Assembly (NCBI GenBank): GCA_946811695.1
Contig: OX328128.1
Span: 72,779,121 to 72,843,120 of the forward strand
DNA length: 64,000 bases
Direction: 5' to 3'
DNA from: Gonocerus acuteangulatus
Taxonomy: Eukaryota > Arthropoda > Insecta > Hemiptera > Coreidae
The notes under the pieces are model-generated. The model saw nothing but the letters and a program-made list of their open reading frames with translations. It searched no databases and was not told the origin of the DNA. Below, piece after piece: positions 9,345 through 19,545 of the stretch; the first letter of the stretch is position 1; each line of letters begins with the position of its first letter. The translations under genes and the position numbers were made by a program.

Positions 9345-11141
9345 TAATTCTTCAGTTTGATTTTTATTTCTTTGATCATTGCTATTAACTTGGGCTTCTA
9401 CAGAAATTTGATTTAAATCTCGGTTGCATGTTTCTGTTCTATCCTTTATAGCTTGTTCTCTTTCCCTATTATAACGATTTTGAAAATAATTTCCGTTTTG
9501 ACTTGTGGTTCTTTCATTTCTTTCCTTATGGGGTTCAGACAATTGTGGCTTCCTCCAGTTTTCATACGATCTTTTATATGGACTACTATGATTTCTATCA
9601 TTCGTTCCGAAATAGTTTGGTCTTTGTTTAAATCTATAATTATGATTTATACCATGATCTTTATTAAAATTATTATACTCCGTTTTTGTTTGATTATCAT
9701 ATGCTTTTCTATATGGTTGATTATAATTTTCAAAAGTTCGTTGTTTAGTTTCTACATAGGTTTCATGATTCATATTAAATTTTACTGACCTCTTTAAATC
9801 ATTTACAATGGTATCTTGACCAACATATTGTATTACCTCGAGCAATTCGTTTAGATTTTTTACTCCTTTATTAAAACAAACATTTTTAACAGTTTTCCCA
9901 AAGTGTTTTATTAAAATGCTAGTGGCTGAATTTTCCTCCAATAGCTTGGCGGTAATAATTTTAGTTGCAAATTTTGAAAGATATTCTTCCGGAGTTATAT
10001 GCATATAGTGAGAGTAATTTGTTTGGAGTAAATCACTTAAATATTCTATGTATCTATCTCCACAAAATCTGTTATTAAATGCTTTCTTAAAATCCGTCCA
10101 TGAGTCAAAAGATTTTTTGTTTATTTTATACCAAGATTCAGCAGTACCGGATAAATAATTTATTAACTTTTCTGAAAATAAACTCCACTCTTGACCATGC
10201 ACTTTATAATTTTGCTCTAATTTATCTATAAACTCATTAGGGTCTTGCTCTTCAAAATTTTTAAATAGGATTTTGATTTCAATATCTTTAAAATTGTTAT
10301 TTCCATTTTGCCCTCTTAATTGGATATAATTAAATTTTTCTTTCATTTCTTTAGTTATTGTTTCTTTAAACTGGTTTATTTTGTGTTCTACTTGATCTAT
10401 TTTGTTAGTATTTCCTTCCATTCTATCTTTTAAAAATCTTGCACACCCTTCCATGTTCTTATGGTTTGTTTCACATGTTTGTTTGTTATCATTTGTTATT
10501 TCTTCTAATTTAGCAACATCTTGTTTTATTGTTACTATTCCATTTACAGTCATTTTTTGTTTTTGATCTACAATATCTATTGATTTTTTCATTTCCCCAT
10601 TTTGTTCATCTATTTCCTTTCTTAATGATTGCAATTTACAATCCGTCTCTTTTGTTATCTTGATTTCCATGTTATTTAAAGCATTACATAAATTGTCCAA
10701 TTTTTTATTTTGTTCTATTCTATTTGCATCTATTTTATTTTCCAATATTTTATTATTTTTATCAATTTTATTTTCCAATATTTTATTATTTTTATTTAAT
10801 TCGAACTTTATTTCTTGATTTATTTCATGCTTAATATTGCAAATATTCTTACTTAAATCGAATTTCAGTTGTCCTAATAATAACCTCATCATTTCTTCTA
10901 AGCCTTGAGGATGCATCTCATTATCCCTTTCAGAATTACGGTCATTGGATTGAATTGCCGTTCCTAAGGAACCCTCCGATGATTCTCGGAATGTTGCGTC
11001 ACCCGCTTGCAATTCGTTCTCATACATTTCTCTCACGTTATTTATTTCCCAATTTTGTGTTGTAAAATATTCAAAATTCGGCGATTCCACCCTATTTTCG
11101 TCTCCGTTATTCTGATTTTGTTCTATATTATTTAGAGACAT
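9342..11141 (-). CDS. gag: Gag structural protein (copy 1)
   Basis: 599 residues from the ATG at 11141 (MSLNNIEQ). The frame extends six codons upstream only through a TTG, so the ATG is preferred. The N-terminal 75 residues are acidic/polar. About 80-260 is a long predicted coiled coil rich in Lys/Asn/Glu, including the repeated NKILENKID. About 285-450 looks like the retrotransposon Gag fold, with DPNEFIDKLEQNY, GTAESWYK and FKKAFNNRF. The last 150 residues are Arg/Asn-rich and basic. There is no CCHC zinc knuckle, so RNA binding probably relies on the basic tail, as in Drosophila gypsy-group Gags. The stop is the UGA discussed separately. Confidence 0.93.
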   Translation of the reverse strand: MSLNNIEQNQNNGDENRVESPNFEYFTTQNWEINNVREMYENELQAGDATFRESSEGSLGTAIQSNDRNSERDNEMHPQGLEEMMRLLLGQLKFDLSKNICNIKHEINQEIKFELNKNNKILENKIDKNNKILENKIDANRIEQNKKLDNLCNALNNMEIKITKETDCKLQSLRKEIDEQNGEMKKSIDIVDQKQKMTVNGIVTIKQDVAKLEEITNDNKQTCETNHKNMEGCARFLKDRMEGNTNKIDQVEHKINQFKETITKEMKEKFNYIQLRGQNGNNNFKDIEIKILFKNFEEQDPNEFIDKLEQNYKVHGQEWSLFSEKLINYLSGTAESWYKINKKSFDSWTDFKKAFNNRFCGDRYIEYLSDLLQTNYSHYMHITPEEYLSKFATKIITAKLLEENSATSILIKHFGKTVKNVCFNKGVKNLNELLEVIQYVGQDTIVNDLKRSVKFNMNHETYVETKQRTFENYNQPYRKAYDNQTKTEYNNFNKDHGINHNYRFKQRPNYFGTNDRNHSSPYKRSYENWRKPQLSEPHKERNERTTSQNGNYFQNRYNREREQAIKDRTETCNRDLNQISVEAQVNSNDQRNKNQTEEL

Positions 11142-11220
11142 TTTATTTTTTTTTAACAAAAATTATTTTTTATTTTTAATATTTATTTACAATTGTTATC
11201 TACAATTCACTCGGCCGTCT

Positions 11221-11233
11221 ACGTTGGGCGCCA
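11221..11233 (-). promoter_or_regulatory. tRNA primer-binding site, copy 1
   Basis: TGGCGCCCAACGT (minus strand) starts 5 nt inside the 5' LTR. It matches the first 13 nt of the classical tRNA-Lys(1,2) primer site. The following bases diverge. Confidence 0.85.
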
Positions 11234-11435
11234 TTTAATGTAATGATTAATTTTTTCAATAAGAAATACAAAAATTTTAATTAGTTTTATTATGTTAATT
11301 TAACTTAATCTCAGGGATCAAGGTTCCGAGTGAATTACTGGTATTACATTTATCTCCAGACAATTCTGAGATACAAACAATATTAAATTACATGCAAACA
11401 ATAATAAAATAATTGAAAACTACAACAAAAACAAT

Positions 11436-11444
11436 TCTTACCTC
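11436..11444 (-). promoter_or_regulatory. Consensus splice donor in the 5' LTR
   Basis: The minus strand reads GAG|GTAAGA, about 197 nt before the end of the LTR and downstream of the TATA box. The related element at 29876 has GAG|GTAAAA in the same place. It could serve subgenomic splicing or exonisation into the host gene, which runs in the same sense. Use is not shown. Confidence 0.4.
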
Positions 11445-11671
11445 TAAATCAATCCGCTTCCAACGAAATCTCAATATATTCGGTATTCCTTGGAGGAGAG
11501 CTCTGACTTCGGCCAACGCTAAGAACCAAAAGACTTCTTCTTCAAGACAAGGCTGAGACTAGAGTAGACTGACCTTCTCTCTATCGCTGCTGGAACCAGA
11601 ATAGACTGACGCCATTCGAGAAAGCGGGAAAGTTTAGCGTCCTTGCTTCGTAACTTCCGCAGTTTGTTGGG

Positions 11672-11683
11672 TTATATATAAAG
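11672..11683 (-). promoter_or_regulatory. TATA box of the 5' LTR promoter
   Basis: CTTTATATATAA on the minus strand, mid-LTR, with non-AT-rich sequence about 25-30 nt downstream. It is also present in the other LTRs (5692, 13243, 19223). Confidence 0.6.
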
Positions 11684-11905
11684 ATAACAATTGTTTTTTG
11701 CCATACATAATAATTAATTTATTGTTATCTGAATGTACATTTAATATGGATATATTGTACATCAGTATTGTCCAAAAATATTATTAATTTTGATCGTATA
11801 TAATACAATGTTATTTGTACATATGGTTTGTGATTTGCGCGGGCTTTTCAAAATATCGATGGTTATTTGAATTTAAAAATATTTTCAAGAATGTAATATA
11901 TCATT

Positions 11906-11908
<3 letters not shown>

Positions 11909-11986
<78 letters not shown>

Positions 11987-11988
11987 TT
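11909..11988. repeat. (TA)n microsatellite, right target flank of copy 1
   Basis: TA tract with one ACAT interruption. The equivalent tract after copy 2 is 8 bp longer. Confidence 0.95.
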
Positions 11989-12084
11989 AATTGTGCGTGT
12001 CTATTGTCGACGCAAATGGTCACATATTGATATAACCGGGTGAAATAATTCTTTACCGTAAACAAACGTTCATTAACCAACAGT

Positions 12085-12190
12085 ATTCACTCACAGGTAA
12101 ACTTTTTTTGGGGGCAAAATTTGCACACAAACCTATTGATAACTCATCCTAAAATTATTGGTTAAAAATAAATGGACGTTAAAATTTAAA
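12085..12190 (+). repeat. 3' part of a SINE (GGACGTTAAAATTT tail), in duplication unit 1
   Basis: Shares 'ataactcatcctaaaatt' and 'aataaatggacgttaaaat' with the SINE at 21070-21270 (opposite strand). The tRNA-like head is missing. A second copy lies at 19644-19749 in unit 2. Confidence 0.55.
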
Positions 12191-12809
12191 TAAATTATAT
12201 ACATTCCAATCTAAATAAACATTTGGCACATTCTTAATGAGTATTCGTTGGCTTCAACAAAACAGGATAACTGCTTGGGGAAGAGGAACAAGCCATAGGA
12301 CGCTCAATCTGGCGAATGAGGTGATTACAACAACAAACTCACAGATTTCGAGGGGAGGGAACAAAAGAATACATCATTCATACATCAAAAACGATGGTTA
12401 AAATTATTCGGAGAGCACATCAAAAGAATGGATCCTTTGAAAAACAAAGCATTGTGAAACTTAATGAAAATTAAAGTAAGGAAGAAGTAAAAAGTAATTG
12501 AATGGGCTGAGGCAGGGAAAGAAGATTTAAAAGGACATTTTGGATAGAGACACATCCCAACATTTAATTTTGGAATGGGAAAGGTCAGAGGGAGATTAAA
12601 AAAAGGAATGGAGTAGTTTGGCCTGATGACCGATAAAGAGCTCAGTCAGAAAGAATGAAATAATTCTCAATACTAAGTTCAATGTCTCTAGACAATGTTA
12701 ATTGTACTGTACTTCACAAGGTCTTAATGTGTCTATAGTACAATCACATATAAATGTATATGTATACAATTATACGCGCGTGTGTGTGTATGTATATATA
12801 TATATATAT

Positions 12810-13479
12810 TGTAATGATTAATTTTTTCAATAAGAAATACAAAAATTTTAATTAGTTTTATTATGTTAATTTAACTTAATCTCAGGGATCAAGGTTCCGA
12901 GTGAATTACTGGTATTACATTTATCTCCAGACAATTCTGAGATACAAACAATATTAAATTACATGCAAACAATAATAAAATAATTGAAAACTACAACAAA
13001 AACAATTCTTACCTCTAAATCAATCCGCTTCCAACGAAATCTCAATATATTCGGTATTCCTTGGAGGAGAGCTCTGACTTCGGCCAACGCTAAGAACCAA
13101 AAGACTTCTTCTTCAAGACAAGGCTGAGACTAGAGTAGACTGACCTTCTCTCTATCGCTGCTGGAACCAGAATAGACTGACGCCATTCGAGAAAGCGGGA
13201 AAGTTTAGCGTCCTTGCTTCGTAACTTCCGCAGTTTGTTGGGTTATATATAAAGATAACAATTGTTTTTTGCCATACATAATAATTAATTTATTGTTATC
13301 TGAATGTACATTTAATATGGATATATTGTACATCAGTATTGTCCAAAAATATTATTAATTTTGATCGTATATAATACAATGTTATTTGTACATATGGTTT
13401 GTGATTTGCGCGGGCTTTTCAAAATATCGATGGTTATTTGAATTTAAAAATATTTTCAAGAATGTAATATATCATTACA
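12810..13479 (-). repeat. 3' LTR of copy 2
   Basis: 670 bp, TGTAATGAT...ATCATTACA. The probable polypurine tract is at 13480-13494. Confidence 0.95.
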
Positions 13480-13589
13480 TTTGCACTCCTGTCTAAAAAA
13501 AAAAATTTAAAAAAAAATGTTTTTAGTCCGGTATAAAAAATAAATTTAAAATTGAATTTTTTAATTTGGAGTTTCGGGATACAGAACTA

Positions 13590-16500
13590 TTAATTAGATT
13601 GGTCAATCATGTTCTCATCATCATTTGGATAAAATTTCTTTAATAAACTGGCATGAAATAGTCCTCTTCTAATTCCATCCTTGTTTTCTAAAAGGTATGT
13701 ATGTCTGGAGACTTTGGTGTTAACATTATAAGGTCCCTCATATAAAGGTAGTAACTTGGCATTTAGACCTCCGTTCTTCGGAATGCGTAGTGCTCTTACA
13801 AGGACTTTATCATTTATTTTAAAAGTTGAGAATTTGACAAGTTTTTTATTTACGATTTCTTTTTTATCTTTTAATTTTTGAAAATTATTTTTAATCTCTT
13901 GTTCTATTTCCTCTAATGTTAAAATTTCTTCTTGATTTAAACCTTCCCCTATGTAATGATCCCAAAACCTTCTTGGTTTTATACCAAACATAGCTTCAAT
14001 GGGGGTAAAACCGGTAGTAGCATGATAAATAGTATTTATACAATCTTCAATCTTTTCTAAATTTGTTTTCCAACGGTATTGATTTTTATCTAAAATAATT
14101 CTCAAGTATGTGAGCACATCTCTATTAGTTCTTTCAGAGTTATTCCCACAAGGATGTCTTATGGATGTTAAAATACGTTTAATGTTGTTTTTAACAAGAA
14201 AATTTTCCCATTTCATTGATGTAAATGAAGTAGCATTATCGCTTAGACACTTTTTTGGTTTTCCAATAGTTTCAAAAAACTGTCTCATTGAGTTGATAGC
14301 TTCTTTTATGTTAGCTTTTTTCGTAGGGTATAATTTGGTTAGTTTAGTAAAATTTTCTAATATTACAAAGACATAGCGATAATTCCCAATTGAGATTAAA
14401 GGTCCAAGATAATCAATGGATATAAGGTCTAAACGACCTTTAGGTATAATGGTTTGTTCTGGTACTTTGTTCACTTTTCCTGGTTTATTTAATTGGCATT
14501 TCAGACATTTGTTAATTTCTAGATTTATAATTTTTCTTAATTTTGGAAAGGTAAACCTTTCTTTTATAATTTGATAACACTTGGTTACCCCTACATGACA
14601 AAATGTATTATGGACTATATTTATTAATTTCTTAATATCATCTTTTGTTGGAATTACAAAAAAATTATCTTTCACTTTTTTATGAACCATATTATTTATA
14701 ATTTGGTATTTATTTGGTTTTCTTTTCACATTTTCATTTAGGTCCATGCTTAATTTCTGGTTTGTTACCAGATTCTGAAAAAATGTTTCTAAATTCAAAT
14801 TGTTTATCTGAAATTCTTTTATTCTTGATTTATTCATGATTGGTATTCGGCTTAAATAGTCTGCCATAAAATTGTCTTTTCCAGGAATATGCTCATACTT
14901 TAACGGTAAATTGTTTAAAAAATTCATCCACCGAATAATTCGATCTGGAGGATTTTTGCAAGATTGCATGAAAAGAATGGATTTACAGTCTGTTCTTATT
15001 ATAGTGGGGTATCCTGCTATAATGAAATAAAATTTTTTAATTGAGTGGATAATGGCAAGTATTTCTTTTTCCGTGCTGTAATAATTTAATTCAGCGGATT
15101 TGTATGATTTACTACAAAATCCTATTATCTGTTTTTCTTTATTTTCTCCCAACTGATATAATATTCCACCAGAAGAAAATGCAGATGCGTCAGTTTCCAA
15201 ATAAAATTCTTTATTATAATCTGGGTACATCAATACAATGTTTTTATTTAACAAAGATTTTAAATTTTCAAAAGCATCTTGGTGATCAGTTTTCCAAATA
15301 AATTTAACTTTTTCTGAAGTTAACTGGTATAATGGTTTTGATATCTCTGCATAATTTGGACAAAATTTGTTGTAGAAATTTACTAATCCGAGAAAACTTT
15401 GTAACTCTTTCTTATTTTTTGGTTGTGGAAAATTTACTATATCATCAACTTTACTGGGTTCTTTTATAAGGCCATTTGTAGTTATTATATATCCTAAAAA
15501 AGGCAATTCTTTTATGAAAAATTGTGATTTCTTTAAATTGATTGTTATTCCTGCAGATTGAAGAGATGAAAATAAATTTTGTAGTGTATTGATAAATTCA
15601 TTGAAATTGTTGCTATGTATTAATATATCATCTACATATATTTTAATATTTTTATCTAAATTTTTTGGAATTACTGTTTTCATTGCTCTAATTAAAGATG
15701 CCAAGCTGGAATTTAAACCAAATGGCATGCGTTTATAGGCATATGTGGAATTTCTAAATTGAAAAGCAGTGTATTTTCTACTGCTGTGATGCAATTTCAC
15801 TTGCCAAAAGCTTGCTTTCAAATCTAAAGTGGCCATGTATTTAGTATTATTACAATTTGCTAAGATTTCATCAATCTTTGGAGGGGAATCATACATTGGA
15901 ACTATTCTTTTGTTTAAAAACCTTCCATCCAGACAAATTCTAACAGATTCATCTTTCTTCTGAACCAATATAATAGGGTTTACATAGCAAGAGTCGGATA
16001 CTTCAATAACTCCTTGTTCTAACATATTGTTTAATTCTTTTTCAGCTTTGTCTAACAATTTTGGATTTAATTTATATTGATATTGTTTGTATGGTGTAGT
16101 GTCTGTCAATTCCAAATAATGTTCATACGAATTTATACAGCCTACTTTATTATTGAAAAGATCTTTTGATTTTATTAAAAGTTTCTCAAAATCTTGAATT
16201 TCTGTTTCATTTATCTCTATTGTTTTTTCTTTGTTTCTAATTTCATGAATTTTCTGTTTTATTTCTTTTAATGGATCTGTTTCAAGTACAGTTGATTTAT
16301 TTTTTAATGAACTATCCTCTTCTTCGCTCTCATACATGATATTATAAATTTCTTTATTCTCTCTTGTCAGTATAACTTTATAAAAAGGTATTAAACAATC
16401 TTGGTTTTCTGAATTTAAACTTATTGTTCTTTCTAGGAAATCAATTTTTGCTTTGTGTTTATTTAAAAAATCATTTCCTAGGATTAATTTATTTGTCAAC

Positions 16501-16868
16501 CCAGGCACAATTATTAAATTTACATCAAATCTATATTCCTCATACTTTGTTTCAATAAATAATTGTTTATTACAACATTGTGTTTTCTTTCCATTGGCCG
16601 AAATTATAGATGTATTTTTTAAAGGTAATAATTTATATTTTTCTAAATTTTTTCTTATTTGTAAGTAATATTCTTTTTGTATTATGCTGATTTCACTACC
16701 CGTATCTATAAGGAATAAATATTTTTTATTTTTATTTTTCAATTGTATGAAAGGTAATTCGTAAGAAGGAATTTTGACTTGGTTTGATTCTTCCAAAAGT
16801 ATATTATCTTTAATGATGTTATTCGAAAAATATGTTTGTGGTTGATCTTTTTTATCTGTAAATTTCAA
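13590..16868 (-). CDS. pol: Pol polyprotein (copy 2)
   Basis: 1092 residues, identical to the copy 1 product: protease DTG 55-57, RT YVDD 411-414, RNase H D560/E600/D627/D670, integrase HHCC 753-791 and D819/D877/E912. Open from the codon after the UGA at 16893, again without an ATG. Intact. Confidence 0.95.
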   Translation of the reverse strand: MKFTDKKDQPQTYFSNNIIKDNILLEESNQVKIPSYELPFIQLKNKNKKYLFLIDTGSEISIIQKEYYLQIRKNLEKYKLLPLKNTSIISANGKKTQCCNKQLFIETKYEEYRFDVNLIIVPGLTNKLILGNDFLNKHKAKIDFLERTISLNSENQDCLIPFYKVILTRENKEIYNIMYESEEEDSSLKNKSTVLETDPLKEIKQKIHEIRNKEKTIEINETEIQDFEKLLIKSKDLFNNKVGCINSYEHYLELTDTTPYKQYQYKLNPKLLDKAEKELNNMLEQGVIEVSDSCYVNPIILVQKKDESVRICLDGRFLNKRIVPMYDSPPKIDEILANCNNTKYMATLDLKASFWQVKLHHSSRKYTAFQFRNSTYAYKRMPFGLNSSLASLIRAMKTVIPKNLDKNIKIYVDDILIHSNNFNEFINTLQNLFSSLQSAGITINLKKSQFFIKELPFLGYIITTNGLIKEPSKVDDIVNFPQPKNKKELQSFLGLVNFYNKFCPNYAEISKPLYQLTSEKVKFIWKTDHQDAFENLKSLLNKNIVLMYPDYNKEFYLETDASAFSSGGILYQLGENKEKQIIGFCSKSYKSAELNYYSTEKEILAIIHSIKKFYFIIAGYPTIIRTDCKSILFMQSCKNPPDRIIRWMNFLNNLPLKYEHIPGKDNFMADYLSRIPIMNKSRIKEFQINNLNLETFFQNLVTNQKLSMDLNENVKRKPNKYQIINNMVHKKVKDNFFVIPTKDDIKKLINIVHNTFCHVGVTKCYQIIKERFTFPKLRKIINLEINKCLKCQLNKPGKVNKVPEQTIIPKGRLDLISIDYLGPLISIGNYRYVFVILENFTKLTKLYPTKKANIKEAINSMRQFFETIGKPKKCLSDNATSFTSMKWENFLVKNNIKRILTSIRHPCGNNSERTNRDVLTYLRIILDKNQYRWKTNLEKIEDCINTIYHATTGFTPIEAMFGIKPRRFWDHYIGEGLNQEEILTLEEIEQEIKNNFQKLKDKKEIVNKKLVKFSTFKINDKVLVRALRIPKNGGLNAKLLPLYEGPYNVNTKVSRHTYLLENKDGIRRGLFHASLLKKFYPNDDENMIDQSN

Positions 16869-16892
16869 ATTCCGGGTAGATTCTTTATTTAG

Positions 16893-16895
16893 TCA
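16893..16895 (-). other. Leaky UGA stop joining gag and pol (copy 2)
   Basis: Same TTA TGA CTA AAT context as in copy 1, with pol in the same frame. Confidence 0.8.
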
Positions 16896-18692
16896 TAATT
16901 CTTCAGTTTGATTTTTATTTCTTTGATCATTGCTATTAACTTGGGCTTCTACAGAAATTTGATTTAAATCTCGGTTGCATGTTTCTGTTCTATCCTTTAT
17001 AGCTTGTTCTCTTTCCCTATTATAACGATTTTGAAAATAATTTCCGTTTTGACTTGTGGTTCTTTCATTTCTTTCCTTATGGGGTTCAGACAATTGTGGC
17101 TTCCTCCAGTTTTCATACGATCTTTTATATGGACTACTATGATTTCTATCATTCGTTCCGAAATAGTTTGGTCTTTGTTTAAATCTATAATTATGATTTA
17201 TACCATGATCTTTATTAAAATTATTATACTCCGTTTTTGTTTGATTATCATATGCTTTTCTATATGGTTGATTATAATTTTCAAAAGTTCGTTGTTTAGT
17301 TTCTACATAGGTTTCATGATTCATATTAAATTTTACTGACCTCTTTAAATCATTTACAATGGTATCTTGACCAACATATTGTATTACCTCGAGCAATTCG
17401 TTTAGATTTTTTACTCCTTTATTAAAACAAACATTTTTAACAGTTTTCCCAAAGTGTTTTATTAAAATGCTAGTGGCTGAATTTTCCTCCAATAGCTTGG
17501 CGGTAATAATTTTAGTTGCAAATTTTGAAAGATATTCTTCCGGAGTTATATGCATATAGTGAGAGTAATTTGTTTGGAGTAAATCACTTAAATATTCTAT
17601 GTATCTATCTCCACAAAATCTGTTATTAAATGCTTTCTTAAAATCCGTCCATGAGTCAAAAGATTTTTTGTTTATTTTATACCAAGATTCAGCAGTACCG
17701 GATAAATAATTTATTAACTTTTCTGAAAATAAACTCCACTCTTGACCATGCACTTTATAATTTTGCTCTAATTTATCTATAAACTCATTAGGGTCTTGCT
17801 CTTCAAAATTTTTAAATAGGATTTTGATTTCAATATCTTTAAAATTGTTATTTCCATTTTGCCCTCTTAATTGGATATAATTAAATTTTTCTTTCATTTC
17901 TTTAGTTATTGTTTCTTTAAACTGGTTTATTTTGTGTTCTACTTGATCTATTTTGTTAGTATTTCCTTCCATTCTATCTTTTAAAAATCTTGCACACCCT
18001 TCCATGTTCTTATGGTTTGTTTCACATGTTTGTTTGTTATCATTTGTTATTTCTTCTAATTTAGCAACATCTTGTTTTATTGTTACTATTCCATTTACAG
18101 TCATTTTTTGTTTTTGATCTACAATATCTATTGATTTTTTCATTTCCCCATTTTGTTCATCTATTTCCTTTCTTAATGATTGCAATTTACAATCCGTCTC
18201 TTTTGTTATCTTGATTTCCATGTTATTTAAAGCATTACATAAATTGTCCAATTTTTTATTTTGTTCTATTCTATTTGCATCTATTTTATTTTCCAATATT
18301 TTATTATTTTTATCAATTTTATTTTCCAATATTTTATTATTTTTATTTAATTCGAACTTTATTTCTTGATTTATTTCATGCTTAATATTGCAAATATTCT
18401 TACTTAAATCGAATTTCAGTTGTCCTAATAATAACCTCATCATTTCTTCTAAGCCTTGAGGATGCATCTCATTATCCCTTTCAGAATTACGGTCATTGGA
18501 TTGAATTGCCGTTCCTAAGGAACCCTCCGATGATTCTCGGAATGTTGCGTCACCCGCTTGCAATTCGTTCTCATACATTTCTCTCACGTTATTTATTTCC
18601 CAATTTTGTGTTGTAAAATATTCAAAATTCGGCGATTCCACCCTATTTTCGTCTCCGTTATTCTGATTTTGTTCTATATTATTTAGAGACAT
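16893..18692 (-). CDS. gag: Gag structural protein (copy 2)
   Basis: 599 residues from the ATG at 18692, identical to the copy 1 protein: N-terminal polar region, long coiled coil, Gag fold and basic Arg/Asn-rich tail without a zinc knuckle. Confidence 0.93.
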   Translation of the reverse strand: MSLNNIEQNQNNGDENRVESPNFEYFTTQNWEINNVREMYENELQAGDATFRESSEGSLGTAIQSNDRNSERDNEMHPQGLEEMMRLLLGQLKFDLSKNICNIKHEINQEIKFELNKNNKILENKIDKNNKILENKIDANRIEQNKKLDNLCNALNNMEIKITKETDCKLQSLRKEIDEQNGEMKKSIDIVDQKQKMTVNGIVTIKQDVAKLEEITNDNKQTCETNHKNMEGCARFLKDRMEGNTNKIDQVEHKINQFKETITKEMKEKFNYIQLRGQNGNNNFKDIEIKILFKNFEEQDPNEFIDKLEQNYKVHGQEWSLFSEKLINYLSGTAESWYKINKKSFDSWTDFKKAFNNRFCGDRYIEYLSDLLQTNYSHYMHITPEEYLSKFATKIITAKLLEENSATSILIKHFGKTVKNVCFNKGVKNLNELLEVIQYVGQDTIVNDLKRSVKFNMNHETYVETKQRTFENYNQPYRKAYDNQTKTEYNNFNKDHGINHNYRFKQRPNYFGTNDRNHSSPYKRSYENWRKPQLSEPHKERNERTTSQNGNYFQNRYNREREQAIKDRTETCNRDLNQISVEAQVNSNDQRNKNQTEEL

Positions 18693-18771
18693 TTTATTTT
18701 TTTTTAACAAAAATTATTTTTTATTTTTAATATTTATTTACAATTGTTATCTACAATTCACTCGGCCGTCT

Positions 18772-18784
18772 ACGTTGGGCGCCA
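18772..18784 (-). promoter_or_regulatory. tRNA primer-binding site, copy 2
   Basis: TGGCGCCCAACGT, 5 nt from the LTR edge; tRNA-Lys type. Confidence 0.85.
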
Positions 18785-18789
18785 TTTAA

Positions 18790-19456
18790 TGTAATGATTA
18801 ATTTTTTCAATAAGAAATACAAAAATTTTAATTAGTTTTATTATGTTAATTTAACTTAATCTCAGGGATCAAGGTTCCGAGTGAATTACTGGTATTACAT
18901 TTATCTCCAGACAATTCTGAGATACAAACAATATTAAATTACATGCAAACAATAATAAAATAATTGAAAACTACAACAAAAACAATTCTTACCTCTAAAT
19001 CAATCCGCTTCCAACGAAATCTCAATATATTCGGTATTCCTTGGAGGAGAGCTCTGACTTCGGCCAACGCTAAGAACCAAAAGACTTCTTCTTCAAGACA
19101 AGGCTGAGACTAGAGTAGACTGACCTTCTCTCTATCGCTGCTGGAACCAGAATAGACTGACGCCATTCGAGAAAGCGGGAAAGTTTAGCGTCCTTGCTTC
19201 GTAACTTCCGCAGTTTGTTGGGTTATATATAAAGATAACAATTGTTTTTTGCCATACATAATAATTAATTTATTGTTATCTGAATGTACATTTAATATGG
19301 ATATATTGTACATCAGTATTGTCCAAAAATATTATTAATTTTGATCGTATATAATACAATGTTATTTGTACATATGGTTTGTGATTTGCGCGGGCTTTTC
19401 AAAATATCGATGGTTATTTGAATTTAAAAATATTTTCAAGAATGTAATATATCATT

Positions 19457-19459
<3 letters not shown>
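18790..19459 (-). repeat. 5' LTR of copy 2
   Basis: 670 bp, the same as the other three LTRs. TATA box at 19223-19234 and splice-donor-like GAG|GTAAGA at 18987-18995. Confidence 0.95.

Positions 19460-19545
<86 letters not shown>
19460..19545. repeat. (TA)n microsatellite, right flank of copy 2
   Basis: TA tract with one ACAT interruption. Confidence 0.95.

Larger units (their letters stand above)
5259..11908 (-). mobile_element. Full-length gypsy/Ty3-type LTR retrotransposon, copy 1
   Basis: 6650 bp, transcribed leftward. It has two 670-bp LTRs that look identical, a tRNA-Lys-type primer site, gag, pol and a weak polypurine tract. There is no env-like ORF: only 110 bp lie between the pol stop and the 3' LTR. 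The element sits in (TA)n, with ATAT on both sides as a 4-bp target duplication. The order protease-RT-RNase H-integrase in pol places it in Metaviridae (Ty3/gypsy). Identical LTRs and open frames indicate very recent insertion. It lies in PEX13 intron 3 in the same sense as the gene. Confidence 0.95.
11239..11908 (-). repeat. 5' LTR of copy 1
   Basis: 670 bp with the same ends and sequence as 5259-5928. In the sense direction it carries a TATA box and, further down, a consensus splice donor. Confidence 0.95.
4701..12249. repeat. Tandem duplication unit, copy 1 (about 7.55 kb)
   Basis: Starts at 'ggcttcaacaaaacagg' and runs to '...gagtattcgttg'. It holds a 558-bp left flank, the full LTR element and a 342-bp right flank. 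The next unit starts directly with the same 'ggcttcaacaaaacagg'. At the junction, left and right sequences share only about 2 bp (TG). Where compared by eye the two units are identical except for (TA)n length. Confidence 0.9.
12810..19459 (-). mobile_element. Full-length gypsy/Ty3-type LTR retrotransposon, copy 2
   Basis: A 6650-bp copy of the element at 5259-11908, with all landmarks shifted by 7551 bp and both predicted proteins identical. It arose by duplication of the surrounding DNA, not by a second insertion, because the flanks are duplicated with it. Confidence 0.95.
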
